Shown in pieces: positions 15,242 through 21,056 of a stretch of 21,056 nucleotides of DNA. The stretch's first letter is position 1; each line of letters starts with the position of its first letter. The stretch covers positions 1 to 21,056 of the forward strand of contig JAITKS010000024.1 of assembly GCA_031278315.1 (NCBI GenBank), given 5' to 3'. Both the position numbers and the translations under genes were made by a program. A model generated the notes under the pieces. That model made no database searches. It was not told the origin of the DNA and saw nothing but the letters and a program-made list of their open reading frames with translations. Source of the DNA: Planctomycetaceae bacterium. GTDB taxonomy: Bacteria > Planctomycetota > Planctomycetia > Pirellulales > Thermoguttaceae.

Positions 15242-15982
15242 TTAAATTCTTCCTTCGACATTTAAGAAATTTGTGTATTTTGCAAGAAAACGGACGATGA
15301 GATAAATAATTGTACTGATACAAAAAATACTTATCCACACTGGATCAATAACGATAGTACCATGAACAACTATTTCACCGATATGTTCCATTGCGGTCAT
15401 GGCGGCGACAAGTCCATAGAACCCGTGATATTCACGTCGAATTACAGTCTTCCAAGAAAACGGTAGCTCCGGCTGTTGCCAACGCAGTTTTTTGGGAAAA
15501 ATCAGTGGAGTTTTCTTTGTCCAATTTGTGTATGTTTCGCCGAATTTTCCAACAAGAAAAGTTTCTTCCATAATAATAATCCGCTCATAATACAAAATGA
15601 ATATCAAAATATACACCGCATAAAGCCACCAATGATGCAAAAACAACACCGGCGCCGACCACATAAAAAAATTACCAAGATAAAGCGGATTACGAACAAG
15701 TGAATACATTCCAGTTGTGTTAAGAGTGTCGGCAATTTGTTTGTGTGTATTGCGGCCGGATGTATTTTTCGGAATGTAGCCAATTACTAAACAACGAATC
15801 ACCAATCCTAACAACCCAACGAAAAGACAAATTCCTTCCCAAATCAAATCTGCCGCATGACTGCCAAACGGATGTTGAAAATTCCAGAACGCCGGAATAA
15901 ACAGAACAAAAAATAATATCGGCAAATAACTTCGCCAACGGAACAACCAATGTCCTTGTGACTGCATTTCTTGATTTAACAT
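15242..15982 (-). CDS. Isoprenylcysteine carboxyl methyltransferase/PEMT-like membrane protein
   Basis: A 246-residue polytopic membrane protein with hydrophobic segments at about 19-33, 48-70, 105-132 and 210-232. The middle carries the signature shared by ICMT, phospholipid N-methyltransferases and NnrU-like proteins: TGMYSLVRNPLYLGNFFMW (90-108), then YERIIIMEETFLVGKFGETY (132-151). In characterised relatives the RNP-x-Y and E-E elements belong to the S-adenosylmethionine site. Bacterial members mostly have unknown substrates, so lipid or prenyl/isoprenoid methylation is only suggested by family. The ATG at 15982 has no strong ribosome binding site. It follows the HD phosphodiesterase gene on the same strand, but 484 bp of repeats lie between, so co-transcription is doubtful. 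Confidence 0.83.
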   Translation of the reverse strand: MLNQEMQSQGHWLFRWRSYLPILFFVLFIPAFWNFQHPFGSHAADLIWEGICLFVGLLGLVIRCLVIGYIPKNTSGRNTHKQIADTLNTTGMYSLVRNPLYLGNFFMWSAPVLFLHHWWLYAVYILIFILYYERIIIMEETFLVGKFGETYTNWTKKTPLIFPKKLRWQQPELPFSWKTVIRREYHGFYGLVAAMTAMEHIGEIVVHGTIVIDPVWISIFCISTIIYLIVRFLAKYTNFLNVEGRI

Positions 15983-15987
15983 TTTTT

Positions 15988-16103
15988 TAGCGGTTAGCGG
16001 TTAATTGTTAATTGTTAGTAGTTAATAGTTAATAGTTAGTGATTTGAACTTAGCGGTCAGTGGAATTTCCGCATACAAACTAACCGCTAAACACTAACCG
16101 CTA
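15988..16103. repeat. GCGGTTA arrays in inverted orientation
   Basis: 15988-16004 (TAGCGGTTAGCGGTTAA) is opposed by 16081-16103, whose reverse complement is TAGCGGTTAGTGTTTAGCGG plus TTA, so the two can pair. Between them are TTAATTGTTA and GTTAATA tandem words (about 16001-16040). The array at 12421-12457 uses the same heptamer. It lies directly upstream of the methyltransferase start; no gene is seen. Confidence 0.75.
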
Positions 16104-16466
16104 TTCTAGCACTAAGATTTATTTTAGACACATAATTTGTTGAATATTATTTTAATATTTTTCGCATTTAAAATATAAATATCTTAAAAATAATTCATTT
16201 AAGATTCTATTTGAAAATTTATAAAAAATCTTTGTGTTTTTTGTCCTCCTGTGGTTAATAAAAAAATCAGAAATAATTAGAAATAGCATAATATATCAGT
16301 CAGTGGAATTTTTTTATTAACTACAGAGAGAACAAAAAACACAGAGAATTTTTTTTGAGAATCACGAAACACACGAAATTCACGAAAAATTTTTAAACAC
16401 GAAACACACGAAAATGTCACAATAGACTGTTACGAAAAAAGATTCGACCGATACTTTACAATTACA
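16104..16466. repeat. Intergenic repeats including an inverted CCACAGAG pair
   Basis: No gene is seen. 16231-16267 read on the minus strand (TATTAACCACAGGAGGACAA and onward) matches 16313-16352 (TTATTAACTACAGAGAGAAC and onward), giving arms of about 37 bp around an AT-rich centre that holds a TAATATATCAGTCAGTGGAA end motif (about 16291). 16363-16413 is a CACGAAACACACGAAA block. The stretch lies downstream of the HD phosphodiesterase gene and may help to end its transcript. Confidence 0.7.
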
Positions 16467-18971
16467 TTAGTTGTTATGCAAAATGATTTCAGATAAAGCT
16501 GACGATTTATTATTTGTCTCTTCATCAACTTGTCCGGGATAACGAATTCTTCCGTGATTTGCTGCAATAATCGATTTTATTACACTGTTCTCTATTGTTT
16601 TTAATTCTCTCAACGTTAATCCGGAATCATCGAATTGTCCGTCATCTAATTTTTGCTTAATAATGACATGAACTTTGTTTTCAACCTTTCCGGGAGTCGC
16701 CGTTGTCCCCATACTTCTGCATGCGCTTTCACAAGCGTCAGCAATCATCAATATTGCAGCTTCCTTCGTTTGAGGTTTCGGTCCTGGATATCGAAAAGTA
16801 CTTTCATCTATTTGTTGCGTTATTTGATCATCTTTGTTTTTCGCCCGCCCAAAAAAGAACGACACCAGAGATGTCCCATGATGCTGCTCGATTAAATCAA
16901 TTAACGGTTTTGGTAAGCGGTGTTGTCTTGCCAAGTCAACTCCGTCTTTTACATGAGCTACAACTACAATAGTACTTATTTGCGGTTCTAATTTGTCATG
17001 AATATTTTCTTTTTCACCTTGATTTTCTGTGTAATATTCAGGCTTCATGATTTTTCCGATATCGTGAAAATACGCCCCTACACGTGTCAAAAGACCTCTA
17101 GCACCAATAGCGTCTGCCGCCGTTTCAGCAATCGTTCCAACTTGCATCGAATGACCATAAGTCGCAGGTGCTAAACGATTAAGACTCTGCAAAAGAGGAT
17201 GCGATACACTTCCTAACTCAAGTAAAGTCATATCGGTTAAAATACCAAAATATCCTTCAATGAACGGCAGCAATCCTGTCATCAATAATCCCGCTAAAAA
17301 CGACCACACCCAATTCGTAAGACCATCAAAAAATAAAACTACAGCTAACTCACGCCCTGAAAACAATCCGACCATAATAGTCAAAATAAACGCAACTAAT
17401 CCGGAATTAAAAGAAACGAGCAACAACTTATTACGATATCTAAGACGCCCCAATTGAATCGCCGTCGCAACAGAAACAGAAAAAAGCACAATCAAAGTAG
17501 CAATTGAACCTCCGCCGCCAAAGGAAATTATCAACACGATCACAAAAGAAAATACTACCGATAATTCCCATGAATACATTATTGATACAGTCATAACGAA
17601 AATTAAAATCGGTAATAATTCCCATTCTGCATTTGTCAAAGTTCCGCCGTGTAAAAATTTTGAAGCCGCAATAGTCAAACTAATCAACGACATTAAAAAC
17701 AAAAACGATAACGGTGTTTGCGGCCGCCGCCTTTCACGTTTCCGCAAGAAACTCCAGCATACAATAAACAAAATCATGTTCGTAACAACAAGCGAATTGA
17801 ATCTTACAATTCGGCGGACACGATTATTTTCCGCACGATTACACATCGCAGCTTCATACTCGGCACGAAGTAACATCAACGCATCCATGTCCAATATCGA
17901 ATTAGATTCAACAAGAATACGGCCCGGCGCATAAGTAACGTAAACATCTTTAACCTCGCCGACTTGCTTTTTTATCGATAATGCGGTTGCGTTTTTATCT
18001 TCGATAAGTGTGCTTTTCAATTGAGGATAAATCCAGTTGAATATCTGATTTACAAAAGTCTCATTTTGCATTCCCGACGGTAAATACTTTCGTAACAATT
18101 CACGCAGCGAGCTGCCGTCGCTGATTTGTACTTCACGTAACTTAAATTCAACTGCTTGCTCAGGCGTCTTATTTCGAGGATACACAAGAATTTTCTCAAT
18201 ATTACCTTCGTTGGCACTAAAATCAAGCGATGTAATTAATCCGTGAATACCATAATTTGAAAATACAATTCTTAACTGATTATTAAGTTGATCAACCATT
18301 TTGGGGTCATCGAAATGACTGATAAATTTTGCAAACGTCTTTTGCAGATTAACATTCGGCGGAACTTGCTTTTGACCCCGCGGTATTAAGAATAAATTCC
18401 ATATTTCGCGTTCTTTATCTGTTAGATTTTCGTAACTATGAGCCGTAATAAATGTACTAATAACGCTCCAAAGATTTTCCCGTAAAGTATCTAAAGATTC
18501 AGTGTTGTTGGAATAGATATGTACGGCATTTTTTCGTACACGTTCAATTTCGTATTCTCTAGCGGAAGGGCTTTTAACTTTAAATTCGGTATTACAAATT
18601 ATAGAACGGGGAACGATATCATGCAGTCGATATGTAAACGGCGGGTCCCAAGCACCGATAATTGCGCTTATTACAAGTGAGGTCATAAACATTATGAGTA
18701 AGATCAATCCGTAATGTTCTTGCCGCATCGCTGCAATAGTTTTAGCAAAATAACCTTGCGGTGCCATGTGTAAAGCGACGCGTTCACTTCTGGTTCGGCG
18801 GTGTGTTGATGTAGTTGTACCGGTTTGATTCGGATGAGTTGATACTACTATTGAAGGTTGATTTATGTGTCCGTTTGGAGATACATTGGAGGCAACAGAC
18901 GATGCTCCCGAATTTGATACGGGTGATGACGATGTCCCGTTAGCGGGTGTTGGCTGTGATGAATTGGTCAT
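16467..18971 (-). CDS. PgpH/YqfF-family 7TM HD-domain phosphodiesterase
   Basis: An 834-residue membrane protein of the 7TMR-HD family, whose studied members (PgpH of Listeria) hydrolyse the second messenger cyclic di-AMP. Layout: a cytoplasmic Ser/Thr/Asn-rich tail (1-85); TM1 about 88-107; an extracytoplasmic 7TMR-HDED sensor (about 110-385); a block of hydrophobic helices (about 393-570); and a C-terminal HD hydrolase (about 585-815). Metal-binding residues are visible: His607 (TYGHSMQVG), His636-Asp637 (AYFHDIGK), His697-His698 (EQHHGTSLV) and Asp745 (IADACES). All key positions look intact, so activity is expected. The low-complexity N-terminal extension is unusual for the family and may be partly an annotation artefact, although ATG at 18971 is a clean start. 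phoH lies 107 bp upstream on the same strand, a conserved pairing, but ybeY, the common third member, is not next. Confidence 0.93.
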   Translation of the reverse strand: MTNSSQPTPANGTSSSPVSNSGASSVASNVSPNGHINQPSIVVSTHPNQTGTTTSTHRRTRSERVALHMAPQGYFAKTIAAMRQEHYGLILLIMFMTSLVISAIIGAWDPPFTYRLHDIVPRSIICNTEFKVKSPSAREYEIERVRKNAVHIYSNNTESLDTLRENLWSVISTFITAHSYENLTDKEREIWNLFLIPRGQKQVPPNVNLQKTFAKFISHFDDPKMVDQLNNQLRIVFSNYGIHGLITSLDFSANEGNIEKILVYPRNKTPEQAVEFKLREVQISDGSSLRELLRKYLPSGMQNETFVNQIFNWIYPQLKSTLIEDKNATALSIKKQVGEVKDVYVTYAPGRILVESNSILDMDALMLLRAEYEAAMCNRAENNRVRRIVRFNSLVVTNMILFIVCWSFLRKRERRRPQTPLSFLFLMSLISLTIAASKFLHGGTLTNAEWELLPILIFVMTVSIMYSWELSVVFSFVIVLIISFGGGGSIATLIVLFSVSVATAIQLGRLRYRNKLLLVSFNSGLVAFILTIMVGLFSGRELAVVLFFDGLTNWVWSFLAGLLMTGLLPFIEGYFGILTDMTLLELGSVSHPLLQSLNRLAPATYGHSMQVGTIAETAADAIGARGLLTRVGAYFHDIGKIMKPEYYTENQGEKENIHDKLEPQISTIVVVAHVKDGVDLARQHRLPKPLIDLIEQHHGTSLVSFFFGRAKNKDDQITQQIDESTFRYPGPKPQTKEAAILMIADACESACRSMGTTATPGKVENKVHVIIKQKLDDGQFDDSGLTLRELKTIENSVIKSIIAANHGRIRYPGQVDEETNNKSSALSEIILHNN

Positions 18972-19078
18972 GATAATTTTATTTTTGTAAAAAAATGTCC
19001 GGCAACAATAAATCAGAGGAAATTTATAATTCTGCTTTCTGAATCTTATTAAAAAGGTTTGATGAAATGTTCTAATAT

Positions 19079-19999
19079 TTATTCATAAGCGTTCACGATT
19101 TTTTGTACGAGATGATGTCTTACGATATCAGATTTATCGAGTTTAACGAGACTGATTTCGTTAATATGTTTTAGTCTATGAATTGCGTCGATTAGTCCGC
19201 TTTTTTTGTTTTCGGGTAAATCAATTTGTGTAGTATCGCCGCAGACAACTATATTTGAGGATTCACCCATTCTTGTTAGGAACATTTTCATTTGTGAAAT
19301 AGTTGTATTTTGAGCTTCGTCGAGAATGATAGAAGCATTATTTAAGGTTCGTCCGCGCATGTATGCTAGTGGAATTACTTCGATTCTATCTTCTTCCATA
19401 TATTTTTTGAGCAAGTCTCGTTCTAGCATTTCAGAGAGTGCATCGAATAGAGGACGGAGGTAAGGGTTAATTTTTGCTTGCAGGTCTCCGGGTAGGAATC
19501 CTAGGTTTTCGCCGGCTTCGACTGCTGGTCTAACTAATACGATTTTTTTTACTTGATCGTTTTTTAGTGCTTCAACGGATTTCGCAACTGCAAGATAAGT
19601 TTTACCAGTACCGGCAGGACCAAAACAAAAAACGATTTCATGACGCCGCAATGCCTCAACATAAAGAGCTTGACCTGCCGTTTTAGGACGTACTTGCTTA
19701 CTACCGAATACCTCAATAGGTTTGGTTTCAGTGATTTGTTTATCCTGATTGACTTCCGAGATCGCTCGTAATATATCGTCTGGTGTTAAGTTAGTGTGAG
19801 TAGCTGTTTTTTGAAGTTGCTCGAATAGTATTGTACCGCGGCGAATTGCTTCGGGGGTTCCGCGAATTATTATTCTATTGTCATCGAGTGTAACTTTTAT
19901 TCCTAATAAACGACGTATTTGTCTCAGATTATCGTCGCTAGGACCGAACACTTGGAACAGCAATTTCGAGTCGATTATTGCTATAGTAGTTTCGTGCAT
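19079..19999 (-). CDS. phoH: PhoH family P-loop ATPase (PhoH/YbeZ)
   Basis: A cytoplasmic PhoH-type ATPase linked in many bacteria to RNA metabolism and, through YbeY, to ribosome maturation. From the ATG at 19999 it has 306 residues: a KH-like N-terminal region (about 10-75), then the ATPase core with Walker A GPAGTGKT (127-134), VRPAVEAGENLGFLPGD (156-172), AYMRGRTLNNASIILDEAQN (212-231, holding Walker B), TRMGESSNIVVCGDTTQIDL (242-261) and SDIVRHHLV near the end. An in-frame TTG at 20035 would add 12 hydrophobic residues (FFFWIRVIFLL), which do not fit the family, so I prefer the ATG; neither start has a clear ribosome binding site. It heads a pair with the downstream PgpH-type gene. Confidence 0.95.
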   Translation of the reverse strand: MHETTIAIIDSKLLFQVFGPSDDNLRQIRRLLGIKVTLDDNRIIIRGTPEAIRRGTILFEQLQKTATHTNLTPDDILRAISEVNQDKQITETKPIEVFGSKQVRPKTAGQALYVEALRRHEIVFCFGPAGTGKTYLAVAKSVEALKNDQVKKIVLVRPAVEAGENLGFLPGDLQAKINPYLRPLFDALSEMLERDLLKKYMEEDRIEVIPLAYMRGRTLNNASIILDEAQNTTISQMKMFLTRMGESSNIVVCGDTTQIDLPENKKSGLIDAIHRLKHINEISLVKLDKSDIVRHHLVQKIVNAYE

Positions 20000-20448
20000 A
20001 AGCAAAAATATTACACGAATCCAGAAAAAAAACAAGGGCAGGACACAATAAATAACAATAGAAAATGTTATTCCATAATATCACTTTAGTTAAATTAGAA
20101 ATCAAATTAGAAATCAAATTGAATAAACACAAAAAAACAACAAAATTTAACAAAAAAAACTCCTGATATTTTGACATCTTCGTTCAAATTTTAAAAACAC
20201 GAAACGCAATCCCGTTTATCCTGTAATCCCTGTAATCCTGTCAAAAAAAACCGAATCACAAAAAACACGAAAACTATATACAATCCCCTTTTTCTTGTGT
20301 TTCATGTTTAAAAAATTGTGTTCTAACAATGTTGACAATACAAACAGATCAGATAAGATAATCGCCAAATTACAAACGAAAATCACTCAATACACGAAAA
20401 TTATCTAACAAAATCTTTCGTGTTACAAAAATTAGGAAGATTAAAATT
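20000..20448. repeat. Divergent intergenic region with dispersed repeats
   Basis: This gap lies between phoH (leftward) and the edge ATPase gene (rightward) and should hold both promoters, which I cannot place. 20093-20120 has tandem AAATTAGAAATC words. 20205-20246 contains CCTGTAATCCCTGTAATCCT, a short intergenic repeat type of wide occurrence. About 20193-20425 has several CACGAAA/TTTCGTG-type blocks in both orientations. No gene is seen before 20449. Confidence 0.6.
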
Positions 20449-21056
20449 ATGCCGAAACGTCGATTTTTTAATACAACTGGACCGTGTAATCCTGAAGATC
20501 ATTACATGTTACCGCCGGCGGAACGTTTAGTAGGGGCTCAATTAAATCGTTATATCAATGATGAATTGTATTGGGTTCTTCATGCGCCGCGGCAAACGGG
20601 CAAAACGACTTTCATGCAAAGTTGGGCACGAGAAATCAACGCTGGTGACGAAGCCGTCGCTTGCTATGTGAGCGTCGAAAGATGTGACAGAGTTTCACAA
20701 GCAGAACTGGCTATACCAGCTATCTGCGGTGCTGTTCGCAATTATGCCCAATGGAGCGAATTACCCGTTCCAGTTAGTGATGACCCGAATCATTTTTCAA
20801 TGTTAGGCAGCATTCTTAACAATTGGTCTCAGTTAGTTGCACCCAAACCATTGATCGTTTTATTCGATGAAGTTGATGTACTTATTGATGAAACGATGGT
20901 CAGTTTTTTACGTCAATTACGCGGCGGTTTTGCGGGTCGAGGAGTAGGTAAATTTCCGATTTCTATTGCATTGGTTGGAATGCGTGATTTGAAAGACTAT
21001 CTTATCAAAGCCAAAGATGGACAACCGATCAATCCGGGTTCGCCTTTCAATATCAA
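20449..21056 (+). CDS. P-loop AAA-like ATPase, 3' end beyond the window
   Basis: The frame is open from ATG 20449 to the window edge, giving 202 residues of a longer protein. The opening MPKRRFFNTTGPCNPEDHYM followed by LPPAERL is characteristic of a family of stand-alone AAA-like ATP-binding proteins found in Planctomycetota, Cyanobacteria and others. A Walker A (APRQTGKTT, 46-54) and Walker B (LIVLFDEVD, 135-143) are intact, and ISIALVGMRD (171-180) resembles a sensor strand. Relatives often carry a C-terminal nuclease-like or helical domain that would lie outside the window. AGGAAG about 9 nt upstream of the ATG is a good ribosome binding site. The cellular role of the family is unknown to me. 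The stop is not visible, so truncation or intactness cannot be judged. Confidence 0.88.
   Translation, partial: MPKRRFFNTTGPCNPEDHYMLPPAERLVGAQLNRYINDELYWVLHAPRQTGKTTFMQSWAREINAGDEAVACYVSVERCDRVSQAELAIPAICGAVRNYAQWSELPVPVSDDPNHFSMLGSILNNWSQLVAPKPLIVLFDEVDVLIDETMVSFLRQLRGGFAGRGVGKFPISIALVGMRDLKDYLIKAKDGQPINPGSPFNI

Noticed and set aside
20000..20035. TTG start extending PhoH by 12 residues
   Set aside because: The extension is a hydrophobic run unlike PhoH N-termini, and an in-frame ATG at 19999 gives the normal beginning.

Overview
The window is AT-rich bacterial DNA (roughly one third G+C by eye) with nine complete or near-complete protein genes and one gene cut by the right edge. Long, repeat-laden intergenic gaps separate most of them. 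The mix of a tandem DUF1080 secreted protein, a large secreted trypsin-like/PDZ protein, a phoH-pgpH pair and an rpmF-fabD remnant of the fatty-acid cluster fits Planctomycetota or a related PVC-type bacterium. This assignment is inference from gene content, not proof. The chemotaxis receptor implies a motile ancestor or lifestyle. I saw no rRNA, tRNA or CRISPR array.

Layout, left to right. 258-2315 (-) is a methyl-accepting chemotaxis protein. 2316-3044 is a gap with a hexamer-like repeat and a 224-bp element bounded by perfect 18-bp inverted repeats. 3045-3947 (-) is fabD and 4196-4405 (-) is rpmF, separated by a 74-bp unit present twice. 4406-5372 is mostly non-coding with simple and dispersed repeats. 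5373-8699 (+) is a secreted two-module protease-like protein whose first catalytic module looks intact and whose second has lost the whole triad. 8995-11187 (+) is a secreted protein with two DUF1080 folds, and 11486-12373 (+) is argB. 12610-14977 (-) is a large glycosyltransferase whose start is separated from its body by a run of 15 C (G on the coding strand) that puts it out of frame. 15242-15982 (-) is an ICMT/PEMT-like membrane methyltransferase. 16467-18971 (-) is a PgpH-type HD phosphodiesterase, with phoH upstream of it at 19079-19999 (-). A P-loop ATPase starts at 20449 (+) and runs off the end.

How the genes relate. The fabD/rpmF and phoH/pgpH pairs are housekeeping neighbours conserved in many bacteria, here without their usual partners (plsX/fabH, ybeY). 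The protease-like and DUF1080 genes are both secreted, co-directional and adjacent, and may act together outside the cytoplasm; this is inference.

The most interesting signals are (1) the poly-G tract that could switch the dual-domain glycosyltransferase on and off, (2) the catalytically dead second protease domain, and (3) a mosaic of recurring intergenic repeat families (TAATATATCAGTGGAAT ends, CCACAGAG blocks, CACGAAA blocks, GCGGTTA arrays, TATACT...TTTAAATTTCG boxes) that occupies most gaps and in places forms inverted-repeat-bounded elements.
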